From: Bacteroidia bacterium
GTDB lineage: Bacteria; Bacteroidota; Bacteroidia; Bacteroidales; Bacteroidaceae
DNA length: 56,963 bases
NCBI GenBank assembly: GCA_009929715.1
Contig: RZZX01000006.1
Location: forward strand, 1-56,963
Direction: 5' to 3'
Shown here: in pieces, positions 8,257 through 16,954 of the stretch
How the letters are laid out: the number at the start of each line of letters is the position of its first letter
How positions within the stretch are numbered: position 1 is the first letter of the stretch
The notes under the pieces: model-generated
Seen by the model: only the letters and a program-made list of their open reading frames with translations
What the model was told of the DNA's origin: nothing
Databases searched by the model: none
Position numbers and translations under genes: made by a program

Positions 8257-9948
8257 ATGAAAGCAAGATATGCATTAGTAGCCCTATTAACATTGGCTTT
8301 CTTCGGATGTGATGACAATACAGGCAGCTTAGGCTTGGGCATGTTCCCCAACGACGATCAAGCAATCAACGGGCGGCTGTCCACTTTCGACATAACCACT
8401 GAGTCTGTTTCGGCCGGACGTATCTATGCCAAAACAAACATAGGCTATATCGGAAAATTTACGGACCCCACATTCGGCACCTATAAAGCAGGCTTCTTAA
8501 CAGAACTGAACTGCCCCCAAAACATAACCTTCCCAGCTGTTTATCAAGAATTGGATAAGGATGGGAATAAAGTAGAAGAGGGTAAAGGCGTTAAGGCTAC
8601 CGGAAAAATGCTCGATGAAGGCACCATGATTGGTGAACAAAAATTCGGAAACATCCATGCAGTAGAAATCAACTTGTGGTATTCTACCTATTTTGGCGAT
8701 TCGCTAACAGCTTGCCGGTTAAGCATCTATGAACTTAACAAACGAATAGAAAAGAGTAAGGCTTACTATACGGATATTAATCCAGAAGAGTTTTACAACG
8801 CCCAAACGGGGTTATTAGGCAGAAAAGCGTATACGGCAGTCGATAAAACAATTGCAGATTCTATCAAGAAACAAAACGGCTACGTACCGAAAGTTAACTT
8901 GATTTTAAAAGATAAAAGTCTAGGCCGACGGATCTTAACAGCGGCTAGAACGGGCAACCTAAGTGATCAGTTTAACAACGAAATCATGAAAGGGCTTTAT
9001 ATCAAAAGCGATTATGGTGATGGAACAATCTTATACATCAACCAGGTCCAATTAAATGTGGTTTGCGAATGTTACGTGACTGATGCAAAGACCGGACTCA
9101 AACTAAAAAAGAAATATGAGAAAGACAAAGAAGGTAACCAAGTTGACTCAACTTATTATGCTTACCTTCCCTTCTCTTCTACACGCGAGATGATTCAAGC
9201 CAACCAGCTGACTAACGATGAGAATAAGATCAATGAATTGATTCAAGTGCCTACATGGACGTATCTCAAGACACCGGCTGGCATCTTTACGGAGATGACA
9301 CTCCCGCTTTCGAAAATCGAAGCGCAACTTAAAGGAGATACCTTGAATGCTGCTAAGCTAGCAATTCCTAATTATCATCAGGAGAGCGACAAGAAGTTCG
9401 GAATGACTGCACCAACTACGATGCTTTTGGTGCGCGAAAAAGATAAAGAGCATTTCTTTGAAAAGAATCTGTTGAATAACAACATAACCTCTTTCTTGAC
9501 TTCGCATACGAAGGCCACAAATCAATACTCCTTCGATAACATTGTCCGACTGATCATCACTGTTTTGGCCGAAAAAGATGCAGCTGAAAAAGAGATCGCT
9601 AAGGCAGGCACCATGAAAGTAACGGTAAGAGGTACGGATGGAGAAGACAAAGAGGTCACAGTCACTTCTCTTAATGAATGGAAAACTGTAACGAAATGGG
9701 ATAAAGTTTGCCTCATTCCAGTACATGCCGATGTTACCACTGCACAAGATTATTATGGCCAGCAAACATCTAAAGTGGTCTCGATCCAACACAACTTAGC
9801 GCCTAGCTACGTTCGCTTAAAAGGTGGAAAAGCGGGACTAACAGACGATGCTTATAAACTAAAATTAGAAGTGGTTTCAACCAATTTTGGACAAAACCAA
9901 ACGCTCCAATCATTGATCAATAAGAACCGCGTTTATCTGAAGAAATAA
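8257..9948 (+). CDS. DUF4270 family lipoprotein
   Basis: The 563-residue protein starts with a lipoprotein signal (hydrophobic stretch, then LAFFGC with Cys18), so it is probably anchored in the outer membrane or periplasm. The rest lacks recognised catalytic motifs and matches my recollection of DUF4270, a Bacteroidota family of unknown function. Its position right after the glycogen-synthase-like gene suggests co-transcription, though one product is cytosolic and the other exported. Two hairpins follow it. Confidence 0.8.
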   Translation: MKARYALVALLTLAFFGCDDNTGSLGLGMFPNDDQAINGRLSTFDITTESVSAGRIYAKTNIGYIGKFTDPTFGTYKAGFLTELNCPQNITFPAVYQELDKDGNKVEEGKGVKATGKMLDEGTMIGEQKFGNIHAVEINLWYSTYFGDSLTACRLSIYELNKRIEKSKAYYTDINPEEFYNAQTGLLGRKAYTAVDKTIADSIKKQNGYVPKVNLILKDKSLGRRILTAARTGNLSDQFNNEIMKGLYIKSDYGDGTILYINQVQLNVVCECYVTDAKTGLKLKKKYEKDKEGNQVDSTYYAYLPFSSTREMIQANQLTNDENKINELIQVPTWTYLKTPAGIFTEMTLPLSKIEAQLKGDTLNAAKLAIPNYHQESDKKFGMTAPTTMLLVREKDKEHFFEKNLLNNNITSFLTSHTKATNQYSFDNIVRLIITVLAEKDAAEKEIAKAGTMKVTVRGTDGEDKEVTVTSLNEWKTVTKWDKVCLIPVHADVTTAQDYYGQQTSKVVSIQHNLAPSYVRLKGGKAGLTDDAYKLKLEVVSTNFGQNQTLQSLINKNRVYLKK

Positions 9949-9968
9949 CCGCAAGATAATGACATAGC

Positions 9969-10018
9969 AAGAAGTGAGTAACCCGACCAAATAGGTCAAG
10001 TTACTCACTTCTTTTTTG
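9969..10018 (+). terminator. rho-independent terminator after the DUF4270 gene
   Basis: A perfect 14-bp stem (9969-9982 with 10000-10013) has an inner GACC/GGTC helix (9985-9988 with 9994-9997) and is followed by T6. Confidence 0.88.
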
Positions 10019-10064
10019 TGATTGATCCACCCTTGTAGAAGAAGGCCACTGAGTCCTTCTAACT

Positions 10065-10107
10065 AAAACACCCCCGAATAGATTTGCTTCTCATTCGGGG
10101 GTGTTTT
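10065..10107. terminator. bidirectional terminator between convergent genes
   Basis: A perfect 15-bp stem (10065-10079 with 10093-10107) starts with AAAA and ends with TTTT, so it can act on both strands. It sits between the DUF4270 gene (+) and the GH57-like gene (-). Confidence 0.85.
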
Positions 10108-10139
10108 AGAAATAATCCGATCGGTTTTCGGCCAACAAA

Positions 10140-11552
10140 TCAAGTGGTCTTACTAACCGTTTTTTTAGTCACTTTCCGCACGCTTTTACCACTAGACTTA
10201 CCCTCCTTCGGTTGGGCTACAGAAGCCTCCTTCGGTTTCTTCACAGCCGTCTTCTTCGGCTTCTCCTCAGACAATGCACGCCATTTAGCCGACTCCTTCT
10301 TTAAATCTTCAATCTCAATAGCTTGGTTTCGTATCGTCGTAAGCAAAGAGTTCAGCTCCTCATTATCCACCCCGATAGGATAAAGCGCATCCACCCGCTT
10401 AATAAAGTCGCCCAAAATATTCATATAGTTTGTAAACGCATCATAAGCCGAATCATAGATCCCTCGGTTAATGGCAATACCAGTATTCTTCGTACTCATA
10501 AACCGGAAGTTATTAGTAGCCTGCAGATAATCCCAATCCTGCTTAATACGCCGATCGTTACACAAGAACACCCGTTCCGCCACGCTATACAACTTTTCAA
10601 AAGCCTCCCGTTGCAGCACGTTGCCCAACCAGCAACTCGTATCCCGTTCCTCATCAATCCACGTCATCGGATAAGGCACCTCCAACGCCGAAACAGATTT
10701 CGATTTCAAAGCAATTTCCGTTGGTGTAGAGAACGTTATCCCCTTTTCACGCGCACACTTCGGAAGCGCCTTCATAAATTCCAAAATATTCGAAGAGAGC
10801 GGCTGAGAAAGCCCCAAAGCACTCAACTCCATAAAAAGATTAACCACCTGATCATCTTGTGGCAAAGCATCAATCCAGCTGATATATTTATCGGCAAACA
10901 AAGGGTACTCCGCCCATTCCGAGTTAGAAAAGCGCAAACTAATATCGTCCGACAGTTTATAATCCCGCAACAACAACTTCAACTCCGGAGCCTCACTACA
11001 ATGGTAAACATAATGCGGGCTCTTCCATCCTAGAATATTCTTAGCCCCCTCAGTCAGAATCCCCTTGAACCCCATAGAAGCAACCAGCTGCCCGATCTCA
11101 TCAGAATAAGTCAGTCCCGAATTGCGAAAGACCTGCGGTTCTTGTCCAAAAAGTTGTTTCATTTTCTGCCTCTGGCGCATCACCTCTTCACGGAAACACG
11201 CCTCATTGGCCAACGATGAAAGGCCGTGCGAATAAGGCTCACAAAGAAACTCACAACACCCTGTTTCATTCAACTCGTGCAGCAACTCAATAACCATCGG
11301 TGCATGAATCTCCAACTGCTCCAAAGCCACTCCAGAAATAGAAAAAGCCACTTTGAAAGCCCCTTCCTCCCGACGAATCATTTCAAGCAAAGCAGTTAAT
11401 GCAGGAACATAAGAACGTTGGGCCACCTCATTGATCATTGTTTCATTCGCAAAATCGTCATAATAATAATGATCCGTTCCGATATCAAAAAAACGATAAC
11501 GCTTCAAATGAATAATTTGATGGATCTCAAAATAAAAACAAATTGTTCTCAT
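10140..11552 (-). CDS. GH57 alpha-amylase-like protein with altered catalytic residues
   Basis: The 470 residues have the GH57 fold signature, with EIHQI near residue 10 in place of the HQP region and a GFKGILTEGA element near 161. Active alpha-amylase-type GH57 enzymes usually have NTEL-Y around the nucleophile Glu and SDHFYYM around the acid/base Asp. Here the corresponding stretches read VFRNSGLTYS (Gly146) and QATNNFRFMSTK (Asn347). Both catalytic carboxylates therefore appear lost. I recall that such alpha-amylase-like homologues have been noted before in Bacteroides and Prevotella. The tail (about 425-470) is Lys/Ser/Thr-rich. It is the third gene of a minus-strand operon after the debranching enzyme and GT4. 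Confidence 0.85.
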   Translation of the reverse strand: MRTICFYFEIHQIIHLKRYRFFDIGTDHYYYDDFANETMINEVAQRSYVPALTALLEMIRREEGAFKVAFSISGVALEQLEIHAPMVIELLHELNETGCCEFLCEPYSHGLSSLANEACFREEVMRQRQKMKQLFGQEPQVFRNSGLTYSDEIGQLVASMGFKGILTEGAKNILGWKSPHYVYHCSEAPELKLLLRDYKLSDDISLRFSNSEWAEYPLFADKYISWIDALPQDDQVVNLFMELSALGLSQPLSSNILEFMKALPKCAREKGITFSTPTEIALKSKSVSALEVPYPMTWIDEERDTSCWLGNVLQREAFEKLYSVAERVFLCNDRRIKQDWDYLQATNNFRFMSTKNTGIAINRGIYDSAYDAFTNYMNILGDFIKRVDALYPIGVDNEELNSLLTTIRNQAIEIEDLKKESAKWRALSEEKPKKTAVKKPKEASVAQPKEGKSSGKSVRKVTKKTVSKTT

Positions 11553-11568
11553 AGTCTATTGCGTTTTA

Positions 11569-12840
11569 TTATTTACCATAATTTTTAATTGTCTCCTCAT
11601 AAATGCCACGTACCTTATACCCCACATGCTCCCACTTAATTTCATCCACCTCTTTTTTCCCCTCATCACGCAAATAAGTATACATTGCCGGATAAGTACA
11701 AATAGAATAGATCGCATCGGCCATTGCCTGAATATCCCAATAATCGGTTTTAATACAATGCGTTAAAATCTCCGCACACCCCGATTGCTTAGAAATAATC
11801 GTTGGCACGCTACACTGCATAGCCTCTAAAGGCGATATTCCAAACGGTTCAGAGACAGACGGCATAATGTATACATCGCTGGCCTTAAGCACCTCATACA
11901 CCTCGTTCCCCTTCATAAATCCAGGAAAGTGAAACCGGTCGGCCATGCCACGTTCCGCCACCAAACGAATCATCTGATCCATCATATCGCCACTTCCGGC
12001 CATCACAAAACGCACGTTATGCGTCCGTCGAAGCACCATTGCAGCAGCTTCAACAAAATACTCCGGTCCCTTCTGCATGGTAATTCTCCCCAAGAAAGTA
12101 ACCACCTTCTCATGAGGTTTCTTCAGAGGAACAATATCCTGAATCTCTTGCGACAAAGGCGAAACAGCATTATGCACCGTCGACACCTTCCGCGGATCTT
12201 GAAAATACTTCTGAATCACCGTTTGTCTCGTCAGCTCACTCACACACATAATATGATCGGCTTGATCCATGCCATTCTTTTCGATGGCATACACCGTTGG
12301 GTTCACATTTCCACGACTACGGTCAAAATCAGTTGCATGCACATGAATAACCAGCGGTTTACCAGAGATCTGCTTAGCATGAATACCCGCCGGATACGTT
12401 AGCCAATCATGCGAATGAATAATATCATACTGCTGCTGCCGTGCCACGACACCAGCCACAATGGAATAATTATTAATCTCCTCATGCAAATTATCCGGGT
12501 AACGTCCCGAAAACTCGATACACCCCAAATCATTCGTATGCAAATAATTAAAATCGGCATAAATATGATCCCTCAAATCATAGTACAACTGCGGATCCGC
12601 GCGCTCTCCCAAACGATACTTCACATAATCCCAGTTCACATCGCGCCACACCACAGGCGTGCTATTCATCCCCACTATTTTCAAGAAACTTTGGTCCTCA
12701 TCTCCCCAAGGCTTAGGAATACAAAAAGTAATATCCATATCCTCTTGCAAAGACATCCCCTTAGTCAGCCCATAACTAGCGGTACCCAAACCACCTAAAA
12801 TATGCGGAGGGAACTCCCATCCAAACATTAATACTCTCAT
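11569..12840 (-). CDS. GT4 family glycosyltransferase (possible glycogen synthase)
   Basis: The 423-residue GT-B glycosyltransferase starts MRVLMFGWEFPPHILGGLGT, the glycine-rich donor-binding loop. The C-terminal lobe has GRITMQKGPEYFVEA and the EX7E motif (Glu331 and Glu339 in SEPFGISPLEA). It lies between a glycogen debranching enzyme and the GH57-like gene, with gaps of only about 16-17 bp. A role in alpha-glucan (glycogen) synthesis is therefore likely. It may be the true chain-extending enzyme of this locus, because the GT5-like protein nearby is truncated. Donor and acceptor cannot be read from the sequence. Confidence 0.88.
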   Translation of the reverse strand: MRVLMFGWEFPPHILGGLGTASYGLTKGMSLQEDMDITFCIPKPWGDEDQSFLKIVGMNSTPVVWRDVNWDYVKYRLGERADPQLYYDLRDHIYADFNYLHTNDLGCIEFSGRYPDNLHEEINNYSIVAGVVARQQQYDIIHSHDWLTYPAGIHAKQISGKPLVIHVHATDFDRSRGNVNPTVYAIEKNGMDQADHIMCVSELTRQTVIQKYFQDPRKVSTVHNAVSPLSQEIQDIVPLKKPHEKVVTFLGRITMQKGPEYFVEAAAMVLRRTHNVRFVMAGSGDMMDQMIRLVAERGMADRFHFPGFMKGNEVYEVLKASDVYIMPSVSEPFGISPLEAMQCSVPTIISKQSGCAEILTHCIKTDYWDIQAMADAIYSICTYPAMYTYLRDEGKKEVDEIKWEHVGYKVRGIYEETIKNYGK

Positions 12841-12857
12841 ATCGGTCCCTTCGTTCT

Positions 12858-14795
12858 TTAGTTATATTTCGACAATAATTTCAGAAGCCGGAGAATCTCG
12901 GCCACATTCATAGCAAACGACACCGCTCCACGCCCTTTAAATGGTGGATTCCCATCAAACAACTCAGGCAAAGAACCGATGCAATGAATCGTCAGTTCAT
13001 CCTCCAATCCGATGAGCTGTCGCTCCACAAAAGAGACCCCACTCATCTTATAAATCCTCAGATAAGCCTCCATGTAAAACCCGATAAGCCAAGGCCATGC
13101 CGTCCCCTGATGATAAGCATAATCCCGTTCCCTTTGCGGTCCCACATAATTAGGATTATACCCCCCACTCTTGGGGCTCAAAGTACGTAACCCCTTAGGA
13201 GTCAACAACTCTTTAGTCACCGTATCGAGCACCCGCTTCTTTTGTGTACGATCCAATGGAGAGTAATCGAAAGCCACCGTAAAGATCATGTTTGGGCGCA
13301 CACTCCAATCCATTCTATTTCCATCGACATAATCGAGCAGATACCCATACTCATTTAAGAACACCTCAACAAACGACTGAGCCGTCAGCGCAGCCTGATC
13401 AGTTAAGATTCCAACGAGCGGTTCATGAGCCTCCTCACGCCACAAGTCGGCAACGAAACAGAGCGCATTATACCACAAAGCATTAAACTCCACGATATAT
13501 CCCGTTCGCGGTGTCACCGGTTTACCATCGACCGTTGCGTTCATCCACGTAATAGCCCTCTCTTTCCCATTAGCATAGAGCAAGCCATTGGCATGAAGAA
13601 ACAGATTCTCATGTCTACTACTGCGAATAAACTCCACGATCTCACGAAGCAAATCCCCATATTTCTGTCGGCACTGCTCTTTAGAAGTTGCCTTAGCATA
13701 CTGTTGAATAGCCCAGACAGCCCAAAGCAAGACATCCGGATGTTCCAGTTCATAAATCTGATACCCGATAGGCTCACCCGCCATAAATTGGCGAATAGCC
13801 CCTTCGGCACTCCGCATCACCACATCAAACTCCTCAACATCATTCAAAGCCAGAGTCAGTCCCGGCAAAGCGATGAACAAATCCCTCGCCCGGCACTTAA
13901 ACCAAGGATAGCCTGCCAAAATATAGTGCTCATCGCCACGCCTATAATAAAATTGGTGAGCCGAATTCTTCAAGCAATGGTAAAAACTATCGCGAGGAGT
14001 TCTATCGGCCACCTCCTCTTCGAAAAGCGGCAACAGCCCTTCCGGCTCAATTTCAGAAATCCCAGCAGAGAAAACCACGCTCTCCCCACGTTTAATATCC
14101 ACTTCGAAATAGCCCGGCACATAAAGATCCTCATTAAACTCATAGCCCCGTTCTTGTTCCTTAGAATACTCTATCCCTCGATACCAATCGGGTATAAAAT
14201 GAAACGAGTTTGCTTTATTCAACTGCATAACTAATTCCGGATAGCCCGGATACATGCACGTCTTGATGCCATGCGCTACCGGTTGATAATCCCGATTTGC
14301 CTGTCCGTTCTCATGCGTATATTCGCGTACGCTTCTGAAAGCCAAGAACGGGCGAAACCGGAGTGTAGTAGCCGAATGCGCCTCCAGCAGAGTGTAACGA
14401 ATCAGTATGCGATTTTCGTGATACACAAAGATTTTCTCTTTCTGAAGCACCACTCCCCCTACCCTATAAATCGTAGCCGGGATACGTTCACAATCAAATT
14501 CACGGATGTATTTATGCCCGTTAGGGTTAAAATGATCTCCCTGATACTTGTGCAAACCCAAATTAAATTCAGCTCCATGCTGAATAACCGTTTCATCCAA
14601 AGAAGAAAGCAACACATGATTTTCATCGTCAATATCGGGGATAGGAATAACCAATAGACCATGATATTTGCGTGTGTTGCAGTCCACAATGGTTGTACAA
14701 TGATAAGCCCCAGCTTTATTAGTCCGAAGCACCTCTCGTTGAAGAGATTCCTCCAAATTAGTCATGAGCGTCTTGTCGAATCGTAAATAACTCAT
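12858..14795 (-). CDS. glycogen debranching enzyme (amylo-alpha-1,6-glucosidase type)
   Basis: This 645-residue protein has the N-terminal GDE domain (NKAGAYHCTTIVDCNTRKYH) and a C-terminal (alpha/alpha)6 barrel. The barrel carries YPWFKCRARDLFIALPGLTL, MDWSVRPNMIFTVAFDYSPL and HQGTAWPWLIGFYMEAYLRI, typical of bacterial archaeal-type debranching enzymes. It removes alpha-1,6 branches from glycogen. There is no signal peptide, so it is cytosolic. It is the first gene of the operon with GT4 and the GH57-like gene. Its start is supported by a -7 element 59 bp upstream. Confidence 0.93.
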   Translation of the reverse strand: MSYLRFDKTLMTNLEESLQREVLRTNKAGAYHCTTIVDCNTRKYHGLLVIPIPDIDDENHVLLSSLDETVIQHGAEFNLGLHKYQGDHFNPNGHKYIREFDCERIPATIYRVGGVVLQKEKIFVYHENRILIRYTLLEAHSATTLRFRPFLAFRSVREYTHENGQANRDYQPVAHGIKTCMYPGYPELVMQLNKANSFHFIPDWYRGIEYSKEQERGYEFNEDLYVPGYFEVDIKRGESVVFSAGISEIEPEGLLPLFEEEVADRTPRDSFYHCLKNSAHQFYYRRGDEHYILAGYPWFKCRARDLFIALPGLTLALNDVEEFDVVMRSAEGAIRQFMAGEPIGYQIYELEHPDVLLWAVWAIQQYAKATSKEQCRQKYGDLLREIVEFIRSSRHENLFLHANGLLYANGKERAITWMNATVDGKPVTPRTGYIVEFNALWYNALCFVADLWREEAHEPLVGILTDQAALTAQSFVEVFLNEYGYLLDYVDGNRMDWSVRPNMIFTVAFDYSPLDRTQKKRVLDTVTKELLTPKGLRTLSPKSGGYNPNYVGPQRERDYAYHQGTAWPWLIGFYMEAYLRIYKMSGVSFVERQLIGLEDELTIHCIGSLPELFDGNPPFKGRGAVSFAMNVAEILRLLKLLSKYN

Positions 14796-14853
14796 AGTGT
14801 GCTTTATTAAAGGTTAATTATTACTCTTGGAAAAACAACTAAATGTATAGTCC

Positions 14854-14861
14854 CAAATATA
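14854..14861 (-). promoter_or_regulatory. -7 element upstream of the debranching-enzyme operon
   Basis: The minus strand reads TATATTTG (TAnnTTTG). No clear -33 element was found. Confidence 0.45.
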
Positions 14862-14933
14862 CGAAATATAGGTAAAGATAAAAATTAAATGAGACTTTAT
14901 TTCAGGAAAAGTGTTCTGATTATTCAACGAGCC

Positions 14934-14966
14934 CAAAAAAAGAGGCATACCTTTGTGGCATGCCTC
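14934..14966 (-). terminator. terminator after marC
   Basis: On the minus strand, GAGGCATGCC and GGTATGCCTC (14957-14966 with 14942-14951, one mismatch) form a hairpin followed by T7. Confidence 0.8.
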
Positions 14967-14995
14967 CTATCTAATTACTCTGAAAAGAGTTTAAA

Positions 14996-15595
14996 TTAAC
15001 GTCCTTGTAACATATCAATCAGTGAAGTGATATTTTCTGTAAACATCTTCACCGAGATAGCCAGCAGAATGATGCCAAAGAATTTGCGCAAAATATAGAT
15101 ACCACTTTTGCCAAAGAAACGTTCCACGCGCTCCGTCATGCTCACAACGAAGTAGACCCAGATCATGTTTAGGATCAAAGCAATAATAATATTCACACTC
15201 GCATTGGATGCTCGAAGAGATAAGAGAGTGGTAAAAGTAGCAGAACCGGCCAATAAGGGGAAAACGAGAGGTACCAAAGTGGCTTCTTTGATAGGCCCTT
15301 GGTTCTTAAAAATCTCAATATCCAAAATCATCTCTAAAGACATTAAAAAGATAACAAGCGCTCCGGCTACCGCAAATGATTTGATATCTACACTAAAGAT
15401 ATTCAGCATCACATCACCCACATAGAAAAAAGCTAGTAGAATAGTAAAAGAGATCAATGTAGCCTTTGTGGCATTCACCCCCCTCCCTTTCGACTTTAAA
15501 TCGATAATAATGGGGATCGATCCTAAAATATCAATCACTGTAAATAATGCAAAAAAAGCCGCAACGAGTTGCTGTAAATCAAAGCCTTCAAACAT
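14996..15595 (-). CDS. MarC family (UPF0056) integral membrane protein
   Basis: The 199 residues are almost entirely hydrophobic segments (about six). They carry the family signatures FFALFTVIDILGSIPIIIDL at the N terminus and FPLLAGSATFTT in the middle. MarC proteins sit in the inner membrane, and their transport role is not settled. The gene is single, divergent from the Crp/Fnr regulator, and has its own terminator. Confidence 0.93.
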   Translation of the reverse strand: MFEGFDLQQLVAAFFALFTVIDILGSIPIIIDLKSKGRGVNATKATLISFTILLAFFYVGDVMLNIFSVDIKSFAVAGALVIFLMSLEMILDIEIFKNQGPIKEATLVPLVFPLLAGSATFTTLLSLRASNASVNIIIALILNMIWVYFVVSMTERVERFFGKSGIYILRKFFGIILLAISVKMFTENITSLIDMLQGR

Positions 15596-15615
15596 AATTT
15601 CCTCCTTTTTTTGCG

Positions 15616-15623
15616 CAAATATA
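15616..15623 (-). promoter_or_regulatory. -7 element upstream of marC
   Basis: The minus strand reads TATATTTG. A TTTG (15641-15644 on the minus strand) lies 17 bp further upstream, slightly closer than ideal. Confidence 0.5.
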
Positions 15624-15699
15624 GCTTATTTTTATACATTCAAACAATAAAAAAACAAAAAGATTAATAGTTTTTTAACAGCATCAGCGCAAGAATTGA

Positions 15700-15707
15700 T
15701 AACTTTG
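15700..15707 (+). promoter_or_regulatory. -7 element upstream of the Crp/Fnr regulator
   Basis: TAACTTTG matches TAnnTTTG 25 bp before the ATG at 15733. Confidence 0.5.
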
Positions 15708-15732
15708 TATCTAAACAAAAGAATGAAAGTGT

Positions 15733-16407
15733 ATGGAAACCATGTTTGATACGTTGCTTCAACTCCCTTTATTCCAAGGACTTTGCCAAGAAGACTTCAC
15801 CAATATCCTTGAGAAAGTAAAATTCGATTTCACCAAACATAAATCTGGCGAAGTGGTTATCAAAGAAGGCGATATTTGTAATAAGCTTCTATTTGTAATC
15901 AAAGGAGAGTTTTCGAGTCTAGGCACCTCCCAAACAAGCCTCTATACCTTTATGGAGCGCTTAGAAGCCCCTTATCTCATTGAGCCACAAGCTCTTTTTG
16001 GACTAAAGACCACCTATTCTGCCTCCTACATCGCCGATTCAGAAGTACACACTGTTAGTATCAGCAAAGCGTGCGTACTAAATTACCTCTTCCATTACGA
16101 TATCTTCAGACTAAACTACCTGAATATTGTAAGCGGTCGTGCTCAGAGCTTATACCAACGCCTTTGGAGAGACCAGCAAACCGATCTAGAACAACGTATC
16201 ATTGCCTTCATCACCGAGCATTCGGAACGCATATCGGGCGAAAAAATCCTGAAGATAAAGATGAAGGATTGGGCCGACTACTTAAACTGTACCCGGTTGA
16301 GTCTCTCAAAGACCCTCCATGCCATGGAAAAAGAGAATCGCATCTATCTGCGGCGCAAGGAGATCATCATTCCAGATCTCCAAACCCTCACCAACCAAAC
16401 ACTCTAA
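15733..16407 (+). CDS. Crp/Fnr family transcriptional regulator
   Basis: The 224 residues comprise an N-terminal cyclic-nucleotide-binding-like beta roll (about 10-130, with GEVVIKEGDICNKLLFVIKG) and a C-terminal winged helix-turn-helix. Recognition-helix sequence is near 185-205 (WADYLNCTRLSLSKTLHAME). There is no Cys cluster as in Fnr, and the cAMP-contacting residues of E. coli CRP are not evident, so the effector is unknown. It is divergent from marC, which it could regulate. Downstream is a long non-coding region with a repeat array. Confidence 0.92.
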   Translation: METMFDTLLQLPLFQGLCQEDFTNILEKVKFDFTKHKSGEVVIKEGDICNKLLFVIKGEFSSLGTSQTSLYTFMERLEAPYLIEPQALFGLKTTYSASYIADSEVHTVSISKACVLNYLFHYDIFRLNYLNIVSGRAQSLYQRLWRDQQTDLEQRIIAFITEHSERISGEKILKIKMKDWADYLNCTRLSLSKTLHAMEKENRIYLRRKEIIIPDLQTLTNQTL

Positions 16408-16484
16408 ACAGTGCTTCCCACCACTTAGTGGCTGGATCGCATCGGTCGGCTCATTCATTGCATAGAAAATAAGAGAGAGGGTGT

Positions 16485-16589
16485 TTAAATTCGTTTTTCA
16501 TAGGTGTGTTGCAGATACCGTTGCAGATCGGTAACGGTAATCGATTCATCCGCTTTTATAATCAAAAAAGGGCAGATGGTGCATACATG
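16485..16589 (-). pseudogene. possible C-terminal gene remnant
   Basis: The minus strand encodes 34 residues with protein-like composition (ending ITVTDLQRYLQHTYEKRI, then stop). There is no start codon and a stop lies immediately upstream. I do not recognise the family. It could be chance; the amphipathic helix-like end is the only reason to keep it. Confidence 0.3.
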
Positions 16590-16623
16590 TTACGCCGCAA
16601 ATTGTCATTTCCATAAGAGAAAA

Positions 16624-16788
16624 AAGTCAGTTTGCCTAGGACATACAAAGTGTTTGTCTAGGATATATAAAGTGTTTGCCTAGGATATACGAAGTGTTTT
16701 CCATACGATATACGAAGTGTTTTCCATACGGTATACAAAGTGTTTTCCATCGATATACGAAGTGTTTTCCTAAGGGGAATACAGCGTT
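16624..16788. repeat. 22-23 bp tandem repeat array 1
   Basis: Six good copies share a core around AYRAAGTGTTT. The AAG of each core starts at 16648, 16670, 16692, 16715, 16738 and 16760, so spacing is 22 or 23 bp. Copies 1-3 are joined by TTTGYCTAGGA, later copies by TTTTCCATACGR. Degenerate copies flank the array (AAG at 16624; a weak one near 16781). An open frame across it is only a by-product of stop-free repeats. Confidence 0.85.
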
Positions 16789-16898
16789 TTCATTCATGAA
16801 GGACTTGGAAAATCTGTCTAATCTTAACTTGTAAAAGAGATGCACGCTGACTTATTCCAAGTTAAGACAGATCTATGCGCTGAACAAATGAGCCTAAA

Positions 16899-16929
16899 AA
16901 AAGGACAGCTTCAAGGTAGAAGCTGTCCT
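16899..16929 (-). terminator. terminator after guaA
   Basis: The minus strand forms a perfect 11-bp stem (16919-16929 with 16902-16912) followed by a T tract. Confidence 0.85.
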
Positions 16930-16954
16930 AAATCTTATTGGAATGAGCAACGGG

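Larger units (their letters stand above)
16408..16954. other. non-coding region with gene remnant, repeat array and inverted repeat
   Basis: This convergent gap between the Crp/Fnr gene and guaA holds three things: a short minus-strand open stretch that looks like a decayed C terminus (16485-16589), a 22-23 bp repeat array (16624-16788), and an inverted repeat (16812-16831 with 16858-16872) just before the guaA terminator. No complete gene is visible. Confidence 0.7.

Noticed and set aside
10323..11033. Plus-strand open frame of 236 codons
   Set aside because: It is antisense to the GH57-like gene, with the skewed composition expected of a shadow frame.
13425..14234. Plus-strand open frame of 269 codons
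   Set aside because: It is antisense to the debranching-enzyme gene, is rich in His/Arg/Ile/Leu from reverse codons, and has no recognisable domain.
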